Assembly (NCBI GenBank): GCA_045638265.1 | Contig: JAZUBA010000003.1 | Span: 1-64,000, forward strand | Length of the DNA: 64,000 bases | Direction: 5' to 3' | Origin: RGIG4140 sp045638265 | GTDB taxonomy: Bacteria > Pseudomonadota > Alphaproteobacteria > CAAHEQ01 > UBA3637 | Shown here: positions 25,299 through 35,733 of the stretch, piece by piece | Numbering within the stretch: position 1 is the first letter of the stretch | Layout of the letters: every line of letters begins with the position of its first letter | The notes under the pieces: generated by a model | What the model was told of the DNA's origin: nothing | Databases searched by the model: none | The model's input: the letters and a program-made list of their open reading frames with translations, nothing else | Made by a program: the position numbers and the translations under genes

Positions 25299-26375
25299 TT
25301 ATTCGGAAACATATTTTCTCATATATCGTGTGGCATGTCCGATGTTGTTTAAAACTTCATATCCAATCGTGTTACAGTCTTTTCCAAACGCATCTAAATC
25401 GTAAAAATCATCTATAATCGTCATATATGTTGTTTGTGCTAAAATTTGTTCCGGAATATCTGAAACATCACACATAATGTTATCCATTGAAACACGTCCG
25501 ATAATAGGGGCTGTATAGATTTTTTCATTTGTTTGAAGATGTAATTTCCCTTTCTCCTGAAAGGAACGAAAAATACCATCTGCATATCCGATTGATACCG
25601 TTGCCACTTTTGTCGGTCGTTTTACCGTATATGTTGCACTATATCCGATTGTTTCTCCGCCTTGTACGGTTTGAATCTGCAAAATCGGTGCTTGTACTTG
25701 TAAAACATTTTTGACTTTTTTTTCTGTGTAGGGTGTTGTATTAATGCCGTATAAGGCAGCCCCTAATCGTACCATATCAAAATGAAAATCTTTACCTAAA
25801 AAAACACCGTCAGAAGCACTTAACGAAAATAATGTGTCCGAAAAATAGGATTTGAATTGTTTGAAGTTTTCTTTTTGACGTCCATTTAAATAATGATTGC
25901 ATTCATCAGCACAGGCTAAATGTGATAAAATCAGTGAAAAGGGATAAGACGCTACCTGATTAATTTCCTCTAAATGAATCCCTAATCTGTTTAAACCTGT
26001 TTCAACCTGTAAAGCGGGTTTTTCTGAGTTTGCCGGATTTTTAAACCATTGATGAACAGTATTTATGTTTGGTAAAACAGGAATGAGATTATGTTGTTTA
26101 AATAATTCTCTTTCTTCTTCTCCAAATCCTTGAAGAACAAATATGCGAGCCTTTTGCGCAACGGTTCGTAATATTGCTCCTTCGCAAGCGTAAGCAACAA
26201 AAAAATCTCTGACACCCGTTTGATAGAGTGCTTGTCCGATAATATCTGCACCAAGCCCGTAAGCGTTATTTTTGAGAACACAGGCAGGAATAACGGGTTG
26301 AATGTATTGTTTAATGTATAGGTAATTTTCACATAATGTTTTTAAATTAACTGTTAAAATCGGACGGGTATGCAT
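25299..26375 (-). CDS. alr: Alanine racemase
   Basis: This 358-residue PLP enzyme interconverts L- and D-alanine for peptidoglycan. The PLP lysine is in PACVLKNNAYGLGA near residue 35. The TIM-barrel body (LSLILSHLACADE-like segment, FDMVRLGAALYGI) and C-terminal beta domain with YSATYTVKRPTKVATVSIGYADG and RVSMDNIMCDVSD are present. It is slightly shorter than typical but complete. The ATG has AGGAG upstream. It lies 17 bp downstream of rmuC on the same strand. Confidence 0.95.
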   Translation of the reverse strand: MHTRPILTVNLKTLCENYLYIKQYIQPVIPACVLKNNAYGLGADIIGQALYQTGVRDFFVAYACEGAILRTVAQKARIFVLQGFGEEERELFKQHNLIPVLPNINTVHQWFKNPANSEKPALQVETGLNRLGIHLEEINQVASYPFSLILSHLACADECNHYLNGRQKENFKQFKSYFSDTLFSLSASDGVFLGKDFHFDMVRLGAALYGINTTPYTEKKVKNVLQVQAPILQIQTVQGGETIGYSATYTVKRPTKVATVSIGYADGIFRSFQEKGKLHLQTNEKIYTAPIIGRVSMDNIMCDVSDIPEQILAQTTYMTIIDDFYDLDAFGKDCNTIGYEVLNNIGHATRYMRKYVSE

Positions 26376-26392
26376 TTTTTTTCTCCTGCTGA

Positions 26393-27664
26393 TTAATTAA
26401 GCGGAAAGGTTTCGTTTGTCAATGACTCTGAGGGGAGTGTGCCGACAATGTCATGAGAGATTGTTTTAAGTGAATCTGAACCATCTGCATAAGGTGTATG
26501 TGTGGAAATTTTATCCAGTTTTTGATGCATAACCCGTGTTCGACGTTCTGATTCATCCAATGCTTTGCTGGCAGATTCAATATGTCGTTTGACTTTATCC
26601 ACCCAATCAGCATATTTTTGAAATTCAACTTTTGTTTCATTGAGAATTTTCCAGACTTCATCAGAGCGTTTTTGAATGGCAAGTGTACGAAAACCCATTT
26701 GCAAAGAATTGAGAAAAGCACCGAGTGTACTGGGTCCGGCAATGGATATGCGATACTTATTTTGAATATCGGCAACCAAATTGGAGCGACGCATTATTTC
26801 AGCGTATAATCCTTCCGTTGGTAAAAACATAATGGCAAAATCAGTTGTAACCGGAGGCAGAATATATTTATCCGAAATGCGTTTTGCTTCTGTTTTAATT
26901 CGTTTTTCCAATTCTTTGATAGCTGTTTCAATGCCGGTTGTGTCGCCGTTTTCAGAGGCAATAATCAAACGTTCGTAATCTTCAATCGGAAATTTGGAAT
27001 CAATTGGAATTAAAACATCGCCATCCGGTAATTTAACGGCATATTCTACGACATCTTGCGAGTTTTTCCGAATGCGGGCATTTTTAATAAATTGTTCAGG
27101 TGAAAGCATTTGTTCTAATAATGCACCAAGTTGTACTTCACCCCAAGTTCCCCGTGTTTTAACGTTAGATAAAACTCGTTTTAATCCCCCGACATCAGAG
27201 GCCAGATTTTGCATTTCTCCTAAACCTTGATGTACTTTTTCTAATCGTTCGGATACAAGAGAAAAAGATTCGGAAATGCGTTTTTCTAATGTGGTATGTA
27301 GTTTTTCATCTACCGTTGAACGGATATGTTCTAACTTATTTGTGTTTTCTGTTCGCATTTGATTCATTTTTTCTTCAACAGATGAACGCATTTGTGATAA
27401 ATTTTGTGTGTTTTCCGACCGCATTGTATCTATACGTGCTTCAACACTTTTCCGAACAGAATCGTTAAATTGCAAAAGCGATTGGCTTAATTCTTGACGT
27501 AAACGCATGGAATCTTCTCGGTTGATTCGTTCCAATCTTTCTAATTCAGCCGAAAGTTTATTTTTGCTTGAATTATTCATAAATACTTTGATACAAATCA
27601 CAATTAGCATGAGGCAAATGAATGCCATTAGACCGATAATAATATAATTTATATTGATTTCCAT
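26393..27664 (-). CDS. rmuC: DNA recombination protein RmuC
   Basis: This 423-residue protein has one N-terminal TM helix (YIIIGLMAFICLMLIVICI). A long coiled coil with repeated units follows (ARIDTMRSENTQNLSQMRS, then EEKMNQMRTENTNKLEHIR, then a third). The conserved RmuC core comes after: GGLKRVLSNVKTRGTWGEVQLG, PIDSKFPIEDYERL and FLPTEGLYAEIMR. It is thought to limit recombination between inverted repeats. AAAGGA precedes the ATG. It is probably co-transcribed with alr. Confidence 0.95.
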   Translation of the reverse strand: MEININYIIIGLMAFICLMLIVICIKVFMNNSSKNKLSAELERLERINREDSMRLRQELSQSLLQFNDSVRKSVEARIDTMRSENTQNLSQMRSSVEEKMNQMRTENTNKLEHIRSTVDEKLHTTLEKRISESFSLVSERLEKVHQGLGEMQNLASDVGGLKRVLSNVKTRGTWGEVQLGALLEQMLSPEQFIKNARIRKNSQDVVEYAVKLPDGDVLIPIDSKFPIEDYERLIIASENGDTTGIETAIKELEKRIKTEAKRISDKYILPPVTTDFAIMFLPTEGLYAEIMRRSNLVADIQNKYRISIAGPSTLGAFLNSLQMGFRTLAIQKRSDEVWKILNETKVEFQKYADWVDKVKRHIESASKALDESERRTRVMHQKLDKISTHTPYADGSDSLKTISHDIVGTLPSESLTNETFPLN

Positions 27665-27797
27665 TGAAATATCCTTTGCAATTTTGGTTGAAATTGCTTA
27701 TAGTGTATCAGAAGGAATGAAAAAGAAAAGTCTTTTTTATCTTTTTTATGATTTTTTTACATCAAAGGTCTTGGATAATACATAAAGGAGCTTGTTT

Positions 27798-28475
27798 ATG
27801 GCAAAACTAAATCGGAAGATAAATAAATTTTTTCGCATAATGAAATGGCCGGTTGCCGTTTTAATGCTATTAATTTTAGTGCCGGCATTTCAGGCAGATT
27901 TTGATATTATCAGAAGTATGATGAATAAAGAAATGTTATTAGAATTTTTCTTGCCGTTTGTAGCGACCATTTTTTTCTTTTTGATTATGCCAGGGTTGTC
28001 CGGTTCGTTTTTTACGATTATGGAGCATGAATTAACGCATATGTTGTTTGCGGTTTTGACATTTCATAAACCAAAAGGATTGGATGTTCATCAAGATGAA
28101 GGGGGTTCTTTTTCATTTATAGGGGAGGGGAACTGGTTGATTGCATTGGCACCTTATTTTTTCCCGACATTTACGTTTATATTAATGATTGGAATGACCG
28201 TTTATCAACAGTTTAGTCCGAAATTGCCAGATTTTTATTTAATTTTGTTTGGTATTTTTCTCGGTTACCATTTCATTGTTACGTTGTTTGAAATTCATCC
28301 GAAACAAACCGATTTTATTGTTGCCGGACCGATTTTTACCATTTGTTTTATTCCGGGAATTAACTTACTAATTTATGGTATGTTTTTTGCATGGTTGTTA
28401 AAAGGCTGGGCTGGAATTCCTTTGTATTATCAGTTGGTTTGGCAAAAGATAGGGGCCTTGATTGGGTTAGGGTAA
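27798..28475 (+). CDS. Multi-TM M50-like metalloprotease homologue (HELTH)
   Basis: This 225-residue inner-membrane protein has about five hydrophobic segments (PVAVLMLLILVPAF, FVATIFFFLIMPGLS, LFAVLTFH, FPTFTFILMIGMTVY, INLLIYGMFFAWLL). HELTH at 77-81 sits at the start of a membrane helix, which is the M50/site-2-protease arrangement. The usual downstream (N/S)xxPxxxxDG motif is not evident, so activity is uncertain. It starts at the ATG at 27798 behind AAAGGAG and is divergent from rmuC. Confidence 0.65.
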   Translation: MAKLNRKINKFFRIMKWPVAVLMLLILVPAFQADFDIIRSMMNKEMLLEFFLPFVATIFFFLIMPGLSGSFFTIMEHELTHMLFAVLTFHKPKGLDVHQDEGGSFSFIGEGNWLIALAPYFFPTFTFILMIGMTVYQQFSPKLPDFYLILFGIFLGYHFIVTLFEIHPKQTDFIVAGPIFTICFIPGINLLIYGMFFAWLLKGWAGIPLYYQLVWQKIGALIGLG

Positions 28476-28478
28476 AAA

Positions 28479-28507
28479 CAATATAACAAAAGAATATTGC
28501 TTTTTTC
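28479..28507 (+). terminator. Weak AT-rich terminator
   Basis: CAATAT and ATATTG pair around an AACAAAAGA-type loop and are followed by CTTTTTTC on the plus strand, between the HELTH gene and nifJ. Confidence 0.45.
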
Positions 28508-28591
28508 GTACTGATTTGCTTTTTTTAATAGCTATTTTTTTTCAAATAGTGTATAAGCAGAATATCAATTAATTTTCTGAAAGGATTGGTT

Positions 28592-31500
28592 ATGGCAAAA
28601 ATGAAAATGCTTGATGCAAACGAAGCTGCTGCTTTGGTGGCTCATAAACTGAATGAAGTTTCTATTATTTATCCGATTACACCATCTTCACCTATGGGTG
28701 AATGGTCCGATACCTGGTCAGCAGCCGGTGTTAAAAATATTTGGGGTAAAGTTCCACAAGTGCTTGAAATGCAATCAGAAGCAGGTGCAATAGGTGCCGT
28801 TCACGGTTCGTTACAAGCCGGTTCTATTACAACAACATATACCGCTTCACAAGGCTTGTTGTTGATGATTCCGAATATGTATAAAATTGCCGGAGAATTA
28901 ACACCGTTTGTGATGCATGTTGCTGCTCGTACGATTGCCGGTCATGCATTATCCATTTTCGGAGACCATTCAGATGTGATGGCTTGTCGTCAAACCGGTT
29001 TTGCAATGATTGCTTCAAATTCTGTACAAGAAGCACAGGATTTTGCTGTTATTGCACAAATGTCAACATTCTTATCCCGTATTCCGTTCATTCATTTCTT
29101 TGATGGATTTAGAACATCTCATGAAATTAACAAAATCAATATGTTATCAGAAGATGATTTGAAAACGCTTATGGCAGATATTCCGACCGATTTTACAGCT
29201 AAAAATGCGTTAAAACCGGAAGATCCGAAAATCAGAGGAACGGCTCAAAATCCAGATGTATTTTTTCAAATTAAAGAAGCAGCCAATAAATATTATAATG
29301 CCTGTCCGTCATACGTTGAACAAGCTATGCGTCAATTTGAAAAAGTAACGGGTCGTGCTTATCATTTAGTTGAATATTACGGTGTGGATGATGCTGAACA
29401 CATTACGGTTGCTATCGGTTCAAGTGTTGAAACATTGCAACAAACGGTTGATGTTTTAAATGCACAAGGCGCAAAATATGGTGTTATCGGTATTCATTTG
29501 TACCGTCCGTTCCCCAAAGAAGCCTTTATTCAAGCTTTGCCGAAAAGTGTTAAATATATTTCGGTATTGGATAGAACAAAAGAATCGGGTTCTGTTGGTG
29601 AGCCGTTGTATTTAGATGTTGTGTCCACTTTGGCAGAAAGTGTTGCAAACGGAACATTTGCACATATGCCTAAAATATTGGGCGGTCGTTATGGTTTGTC
29701 TTCAAAAGAATTTACACCAGCCATGGCAAAAGCTGTTTACGAAAATATCCAAAAACCACATTTTACGGTTGGTATTGAAGATGATGTTACCAATTTATCG
29801 TTGTCTTATGATGCATCATTTGATATTGAAGGTCGTGATGTCAGTCGTTGTATTTTTGTCGGATTAGGTTCAGACGGTACAGTCGGTGCTAATAAAAACT
29901 CCATTAAAATTATTGCTGACGGAGATGATTATTACGGTCAGGCTTATTTTGTATACGACTCCAAAAAATCAGGCGGTATGACAACTTCTCATTTACGTTT
30001 TTCCAAAAAGCCGATTAAAGCACCGTATTTAATTACGCAAGCTGATTTTGTTGCTTGTCATCATTGGCCGTTCTTGTTTAAAACGGATGTTTTATCCTAT
30101 GCCGGTAAAAATGCTGTTTTGTTGTTGAATTCAAAAGTGCCGGCTGATAAAGTATGGGAAAGTTTGCCGATTGAAGTTCAGGCTGAAATCGTAGAAAAAA
30201 ATATCAAAGTGTATACGATTGATGCCGTTGATGTAGCTTCTAAAACAGGTATGGGCCGACGGATTAATACCATTATGCAAACATGTTTCTTTGCTATTTC
30301 AGGTGTTTTACCTCGTGAAGAAGCTATTGCAAAAATTAAGAAAGCCATTGAAAAAACATATGCTCGTAAGGGTCAGGAAATTGTTGATGCCAACATTAAA
30401 GCTGTGGATGCTTCTTTGGCACACTTATATGAAGTGCAAGTCGGGGCAGTTAATTCCATTCATAAACGGCAAGCCGGTATTCCTTCAACGGCTCCTGAAT
30501 TATTACAAAACGTTACAGGTAAAATTATTGAAGGAAGAGGTGAACAATTACCTGTTAGTGCCTTTGAATGGACAGCGGATGGTACATGGCCAACTGATAC
30601 GGCAAAATACGAAAAACGCCGTATTGCAACAGAAATTCCACAATGGGATCCCTCTGTTTGTATTCAATGCGGTAAATGTATTTCGGTTTGTCCACATGCA
30701 GCCATTCGTGCCAAAACATTTAAACCGGAAGTTTTGGAAAATGCTCCGAGCAGTTTCAAATGTGTTGATTATAAAGGTAAAGAATTTGCCGGTGAAAAAT
30801 ATGTTGTACAGGTAGCTCCTGAGGATTGTACTGGCTGTTCATTATGTACACAGGTTTGTCCGGCTAAAAACAAATTGGAAGAAGGCAAAAAAGCCGTTAA
30901 TATGGTTCCGATTGAAACAATATTGACAGATGAAATTCAAAACTTTGATTTCTTTATGTCTTTACCTGATGTAGACAGAACAAAATTATCGCCGAAATTG
31001 ATTAAATCGGTTTCTTTAATGCGTCCGTTGTTTGAGTTCTCCGGTGCTTGTGCCGGCTGTGGTGAAACACCGTATGTTAAAATGATGACGCAGTTATTTG
31101 GTGATAGATTAATTGTTGCAAATGCAACAGGTTGTTCTTCCATTTACAGCGGAAACTTACCGACAACACCTTATGCCAAAAACAATGAGGGTAGAGGACC
31201 AGCTTGGGCAAACTCTTTATTTGAAGATAATGCCGAATTTGGTTTAGGTATGAGAACATCCGTTGATTCCAAAACAGAATTTGCTTTGCAATTATTAGCG
31301 GAATTAAGTGCTGATTTAGGTGAAGAATTAGTAACGGCTTTAACAACTGCCGATCAATCAACGGAGCAGGGTATTCAAGACCAACGTGCCAGAGTACAGG
31401 TATTAAAAGATAAACTGGCTTCAATGACAGATCAAAAAGCTAAATTATTATTAGATAACGCTGATTATTTAGTGAAAAAATCTGTTTGGATTTTAGGCGG

Positions 31501-32122
31501 TGATGGTTGGGCTTATGATATTGGTTACGGCGGTTTAGACCATGTCTTATATTCAGGTAAGAATGTCAATATTATGGTTATGGATACGGAAGTTTATTCC
31601 AATACAGGCGGACAACGTTCAAAAGCAACACCGATTGGTGCTTCTGCCAAATTTGCTATTGCCGGCAGTGAATTGCCCCGTAAAGATTTGGGTATGATTG
31701 CGATGTCATCAGGCGGTGTTTATGTTGCCAGTATTTCTTTGGGTGCTAAAGATGCCCATGCTTTGCAAGTAATGAATGAAGCCGAAAGCTTCAACGGTCC
31801 GTCATTGATTATTGCATACAGTCATTGTATTTCACATGGATATGATATTGGTAAACAAGGGTTAGACCATCAAAAAATGGCGGTAGAAACAGGATTGTGG
31901 CCATTGTATCGCTTTGACCCACGTTTAGCTGAACAAGGTTTAAATCCATTCCGTCTTGATAGCAAGCCGACACGTCCGGTCGCTGAATTTATGGAAACGG
32001 AAACACGGTTTAAAGCTGTTCGTCAAAGCAATCCTGAACATTATGAAGAATTGGTCAAGAAATCTCAAGCTCAAATTGAACAACGCTTTAAATTATATGA
32101 ACGATTGGCAAAAGGCGAATAA
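28592..32122 (+). CDS. nifJ: Pyruvate:ferredoxin (flavodoxin) oxidoreductase
   Basis: This 1176-residue homodimer-type enzyme oxidises pyruvate to acetyl-CoA and CO2 with reduction of ferredoxin. It has the N-terminal pyruvate-binding domain (YPITPSSPMGEW), domain II/III, and two 4Fe-4S clusters (CIQCGKCISVCP near 690, CTGCSLCTQVCP near 746). The TPP-binding region has the proximal cluster ligands CAGCGETPY (about 820), ATGCSSIYSGNLPTTPY and GGDGWAYDIGYGG. All cluster cysteines are present. The start is the ATG at 28592, with AAAGGA upstream. It implies anaerobic pyruvate use. Confidence 0.97.
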   Translation: MAKMKMLDANEAAALVAHKLNEVSIIYPITPSSPMGEWSDTWSAAGVKNIWGKVPQVLEMQSEAGAIGAVHGSLQAGSITTTYTASQGLLLMIPNMYKIAGELTPFVMHVAARTIAGHALSIFGDHSDVMACRQTGFAMIASNSVQEAQDFAVIAQMSTFLSRIPFIHFFDGFRTSHEINKINMLSEDDLKTLMADIPTDFTAKNALKPEDPKIRGTAQNPDVFFQIKEAANKYYNACPSYVEQAMRQFEKVTGRAYHLVEYYGVDDAEHITVAIGSSVETLQQTVDVLNAQGAKYGVIGIHLYRPFPKEAFIQALPKSVKYISVLDRTKESGSVGEPLYLDVVSTLAESVANGTFAHMPKILGGRYGLSSKEFTPAMAKAVYENIQKPHFTVGIEDDVTNLSLSYDASFDIEGRDVSRCIFVGLGSDGTVGANKNSIKIIADGDDYYGQAYFVYDSKKSGGMTTSHLRFSKKPIKAPYLITQADFVACHHWPFLFKTDVLSYAGKNAVLLLNSKVPADKVWESLPIEVQAEIVEKNIKVYTIDAVDVASKTGMGRRINTIMQTCFFAISGVLPREEAIAKIKKAIEKTYARKGQEIVDANIKAVDASLAHLYEVQVGAVNSIHKRQAGIPSTAPELLQNVTGKIIEGRGEQLPVSAFEWTADGTWPTDTAKYEKRRIATEIPQWDPSVCIQCGKCISVCPHAAIRAKTFKPEVLENAPSSFKCVDYKGKEFAGEKYVVQVAPEDCTGCSLCTQVCPAKNKLEEGKKAVNMVPIETILTDEIQNFDFFMSLPDVDRTKLSPKLIKSVSLMRPLFEFSGACAGCGETPYVKMMTQLFGDRLIVANATGCSSIYSGNLPTTPYAKNNEGRGPAWANSLFEDNAEFGLGMRTSVDSKTEFALQLLAELSADLGEELVTALTTADQSTEQGIQDQRARVQVLKDKLASMTDQKAKLLLDNADYLVKKSVWILGGDGWAYDIGYGGLDHVLYSGKNVNIMVMDTEVYSNTGGQRSKATPIGASAKFAIAGSELPRKDLGMIAMSSGGVYVASISLGAKDAHALQVMNEAESFNGPSLIIAYSHCISHGYDIGKQGLDHQKMAVETGLWPLYRFDPRLAEQGLNPFRLDSKPTRPVAEFMETETRFKAVRQSNPEHYEELVKKSQAQIEQRFKLYERLAKGE

Positions 32123-32141
32123 GCATTATTTGACAATTATA

Positions 32142-32178
32142 AACAATCCCGTATCGCTTGTAGGTACGGGATTGTTTT
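32142..32178. terminator. Bidirectional terminator between nifJ and a convergent gene
   Basis: AACAATCCCGTA (32142-32153) pairs perfectly with TACGGGATTGTT (32165-32176) and is followed by Ts. The convergent minus-strand gene stops inside its base. Confidence 0.85.
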
Positions 32179-32674
32179 AACGACAGTAAATTTTTTTGTC
32201 AGAGTAACAAATATATCCTGATTTGAAATTTGAATATGTATGAATTTTTTGAATGAATACATTTTGTTCTTCAAATTGGAAATTTTGCGGTTGTGTTATT
32301 GTTTTTAAATAATTGATAAATCGTTCATCATCATTAACTTGATAATACATGTGATTGTATTTTTCATGATAATATAAAAAAGAATCTGTTTTTTCAGGAT
32401 GTTTTTGAATAAGCATATTTGTAATATGCGTCATTGTTGCTGATAATCCTTCTTTTTTAATTCTTTCTTGATTCACTTTATGGCAAAGTAATGTATATAA
32501 TGCTTTTGCATACAAAAATTCGTTTTTACTTAATCGTTTGTTTGTTCTGCTTCTATGTGATTGGTTTTGATTTGTATCAGAAAAATTGTCTTTTGGTTGT
32601 TTTAAAATATGAAAACCAAAAGTTGTAGCACTAATAGCAAGTCCTATCCAGAATAAATTTTTTCCCAGATTCAT
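32177..32674 (-). CDS. Hypothetical protein with one N-terminal TM helix
   Basis: This 165-residue protein starts at the ATG at 32674 behind GGAG. MNLGKNLFWIGLAISATTFGF is a membrane anchor or uncleaved signal. The rest is a basic soluble domain with many Tyr, His and Lys residues (for example YYHEKYNHMYYQVNDDERF). No family is recognised. Upstream in-frame codons lack a ribosome-binding site. Confidence 0.6.
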   Translation of the reverse strand: MNLGKNLFWIGLAISATTFGFHILKQPKDNFSDTNQNQSHRSRTNKRLSKNEFLYAKALYTLLCHKVNQERIKKEGLSATMTHITNMLIQKHPEKTDSFLYYHEKYNHMYYQVNDDERFINYLKTITQPQNFQFEEQNVFIQKIHTYSNFKSGYICYSDKKIYCR

Positions 32675-32771
32675 TGTAAAATATCTCCGAATAACAGATG
32701 AAGAATTAATATAATACAAAAATAAAATTTTGTCAATACTCTGTTATTTAAAGGAATTTTTATTTTTAGTT

Positions 32772-35561
32772 CTATCGATTCAATAATTTTTTTAAATATT
32801 TGCCTGTATAACTGATAGGAGATTTGGCAATTTCTTCCGGCGTTCCTTTTGCAATAACTTGTCCGCCACCGTCTCCGCCTTCCGGTCCCATATCAATAAT
32901 ATAATCGGCTGTTTTAATGACGTCTAGATTATGCTCAATAACTACAACCGTGTTTCCTTGCTCTACAAGTGCATGCAAAACTTCTAATAATTTTTGAATG
33001 TCAGCAAAATGTAATCCGGTTGTCGGCTCGTCTAATATATAAAGGGTTTTTCCTGTGCTTCTGCGAGATAATTCTTTTGCCAGCTTAATCCGTTGTGCTT
33101 CACCACCTGAAAGTGTAACGGCAGATTGTCCGAGAGAAATATATCCTAAACCGACACGTTGTAATAGTTGACATTTATCTCTTAAAGCAGGAATGTTTTT
33201 AAAAAATTCAGAAGCTTCATCAACCGTCATTGCCAATACGTCGGCAATGGATTTATCTTTATATTTAACTTCCAAGGTTTCCCGATTATAGCGTGTGCCT
33301 TTACATGTATCACATTGAACATAGACATCAGGTAAAAAGTGCATTTCAATTTTTAGAACGCCATCACCTGAACAGGCTTCACATCGTCCGCCTTTGACGT
33401 TAAAAGAAAAACGACCGGCTTTATATCCACGTTCTTGTGCTTCGGGTAATTTGGCAAACCAATCCCGAATGTTTGTAAACATCCCTGTATATGTTGCCGG
33501 ATTAGAACGAGGTGTTCTGCCAATCGGACTTTGGTCTATATCAATAATTTTATCAATGTAGCCACTGCCGTGTATTGCTGTATAAGGTCCTGCTTTTTCA
33601 TGTGATTTGTTTAGTAGCTGATTGAGACCTTTGTAAAGCGTTTCAATAACGAGAGATGATTTTCCACCGCCACTGACACCTGTCACACAAGTAAATGTTC
33701 CAAGTGGAATTTTGACCGAAACATCTTTTAAATTGTTTGCTTTGGCTCCTTCAATACTGATAAATTTTCCATTTCCCACTCGTCTGGTTTTCGGTACAAT
33801 AATTTTTCGCATACCGGATAAGTATTGTCCTGTTGCTGAAATTGGGTTATCAATAATTTCCTGCGGAGTTCCTTTTGCAACAATATGACCACCATGTCGT
33901 CCGGCTTCCGGTCCAATGTCTAATACATAATCGGCTGCCCGAATGGCATCTTCATCATGTTCAACAACGATAACCGTATTTCCTAAATCCCGTAAATGTA
34001 TCAATGTATCTAATAATTTATCATTATCACGCTGATGTAATCCGATAGAAGGTTCATCTAATACATATAATACACCCGTCAAACCGGAGCCGATTTGACT
34101 GGCAAGACGAATCCGTTGCGATTCTCCACCGGATAAAGTACCGCTCATACGGTCTAATGCCAAATATCCTAAGCCGACATTATTTAAAAAACGCAGACGT
34201 TCAATAATTTCTTTTAAGATTCGTTTAGCAATTTCTTGTTTTTGCGGGGAGAGTGTTTCAGAAATACCCTCAAACCATATTAATGCATTGGCAATAGATG
34301 AATGAGTTGCTTCAGATATATTTTTTCCACCTACTTTTACTGCTAATGCTTCTGGTTTTAACCTCTGCCCTTGACAAGCTTCACAAGGTGATGTTGCTTG
34401 ATATTTTGATAATTCTTCACGCATCCATTCCGAATCTGTTTCCATATAGCGACGCTCCATATTGGGAATGACACCTTCAAAAGTTTGTATATGTCCTTTT
34501 TTACCATATAAAATGGCTTGTTTTGTTTCTTCCGGTAATTTATACCATGGCATGTCTATATCAAACCGAACAACACGCATTAAAGAACGCAATGCTGTAT
34601 CATACCAATGAAACATATCCCCGCCTAAACCTGTCCAAGGTGCAATGGCTCCTTCTCGTACGCTTTTGGTTGTGTCGGGAATTACGAGAGCAGGGTCCAT
34701 ATATTGTTTAAAGCCTAAACCGGCACAATCAGGACAAGCTCCTTGCGGATTATTAAACGAAAACAAACGAGGTTCTAAATCAGCAATTGTAAACCCACTG
34801 ACAGGACAAGCAAATTTTTCAGAAAATAATTTTTCCGTATTGTCGCTTAAATTTTCAACAACAGTCAATCCATCGGCTAACTTCAATGCTTTTTCAAGCG
34901 ATTCGGATAAACGGGATTCTATGCCTTCTTTCATAACAATTCTGTCAATAATGACGGATATATCATGTTTTTTATTTTTATCCAATGTCGGCGTTTCTTC
35001 AATATCGTATATTTGTCCATCAATTTTTACACGGGTAAATCCTGATTTTTGCCACTCCGCTAATTCTTTTTTATATTCACCTTTTCGTGAACGGACAACG
35101 GGTGCGCAAATCATTAATTTACTCCCCTGTGGATATTGCATAATGATGTCTGTCATTTGTGAGATTGTTTGTGCTTCAATCGGTAATCCTGTAACAGGTG
35201 AGTAAGGCGTGCCGACTCTTGCCCAAAGTAAACGCATATAATCGTAAATTTCGGTAACGGTTCCAACTGTTGAGCGAGGGTTCTTAGAGGTTGTTTTTTG
35301 TTCAATAGAAATAGCAGGTGATAATCCTTCAATTAAATCAACATCCGGTTTTTTCATTAAATCTAAAAATTGGCGGGCATATGCTGATAAACTTTCAACA
35401 TACCGTCGTTGTCCTTCAGCATAAATAGTATCAAATGCCAAAGATGATTTTCCGGAGCCTGAAAGTCCTGTAATAACAAGCAGTTTATCACGAGGAATAT
35501 CCACATCAATGTTTTTTAAATTATGTTCTCTGGCACCTCGGATACGAATAAAATTTTGCAT
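32772..35561 (-). CDS. uvrA: UvrABC excinuclease subunit A
   Basis: This 929-residue DNA damage sensor of nucleotide excision repair has two ABC ATPase modules. The first has Walker A GLSGSGKSS near residue 32 and signature LSGGESQRIRLA; the second has GVSGGGKSS near 635 and LSGGEAQRIKLA. Zinc-finger cysteines are CPVSGF...CPDC and CEAC...CDTC. Length is normal for UvrA. Its own promoter lies at 35593-35621, divergent from cpoB. Confidence 0.98.
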   Translation of the reverse strand: MQNFIRIRGAREHNLKNIDVDIPRDKLLVITGLSGSGKSSLAFDTIYAEGQRRYVESLSAYARQFLDLMKKPDVDLIEGLSPAISIEQKTTSKNPRSTVGTVTEIYDYMRLLWARVGTPYSPVTGLPIEAQTISQMTDIIMQYPQGSKLMICAPVVRSRKGEYKKELAEWQKSGFTRVKIDGQIYDIEETPTLDKNKKHDISVIIDRIVMKEGIESRLSESLEKALKLADGLTVVENLSDNTEKLFSEKFACPVSGFTIADLEPRLFSFNNPQGACPDCAGLGFKQYMDPALVIPDTTKSVREGAIAPWTGLGGDMFHWYDTALRSLMRVVRFDIDMPWYKLPEETKQAILYGKKGHIQTFEGVIPNMERRYMETDSEWMREELSKYQATSPCEACQGQRLKPEALAVKVGGKNISEATHSSIANALIWFEGISETLSPQKQEIAKRILKEIIERLRFLNNVGLGYLALDRMSGTLSGGESQRIRLASQIGSGLTGVLYVLDEPSIGLHQRDNDKLLDTLIHLRDLGNTVIVVEHDEDAIRAADYVLDIGPEAGRHGGHIVAKGTPQEIIDNPISATGQYLSGMRKIIVPKTRRVGNGKFISIEGAKANNLKDVSVKIPLGTFTCVTGVSGGGKSSLVIETLYKGLNQLLNKSHEKAGPYTAIHGSGYIDKIIDIDQSPIGRTPRSNPATYTGMFTNIRDWFAKLPEAQERGYKAGRFSFNVKGGRCEACSGDGVLKIEMHFLPDVYVQCDTCKGTRYNRETLEVKYKDKSIADVLAMTVDEASEFFKNIPALRDKCQLLQRVGLGYISLGQSAVTLSGGEAQRIKLAKELSRRSTGKTLYILDEPTTGLHFADIQKLLEVLHALVEQGNTVVVIEHNLDVIKTADYIIDMGPEGGDGGGQVIAKGTPEEIAKSPISYTGKYLKKLLNR

Positions 35562-35592
35562 AATAAACCTCTTTACATTTAAATTGTATTAT

Positions 35593-35621
35593 ATTGTACT
35601 TGTTTTGTATCTAAAAAGCAA
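35593..35621 (-). promoter_or_regulatory. uvrA promoter
   Basis: On the minus strand TTGCTT (35616-35621), a 17-bp spacer and TACAAT (35593-35598). I see no clear LexA box. Confidence 0.55.
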
Positions 35622-35675
35622 GATTTTTTTTGTATGCTTAAATGTATTAAATATGAAAGAGGGATTGTTTTTTAT

Positions 35676-35705
35676 TTGACAAATCATCAAAATATTTTTT
35701 ATAAT
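35676..35705 (+). promoter_or_regulatory. Promoter of cpoB-tilS-ftsH
   Basis: TTGACA (35676-35681), an 18-bp spacer and TATAAT (35700-35705): both hexamers are consensus, 29 bp before the cpoB ATG. Confidence 0.75.
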
Positions 35706-35733
35706 ACAAAAAACATTATTAAGAGAGGACAGA

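Noticed and set aside
28500..28570. nifJ promoter with TATAAG
   Set aside because: A -10-like TATAAG is present, but no -35 at acceptable spacing could be identified.
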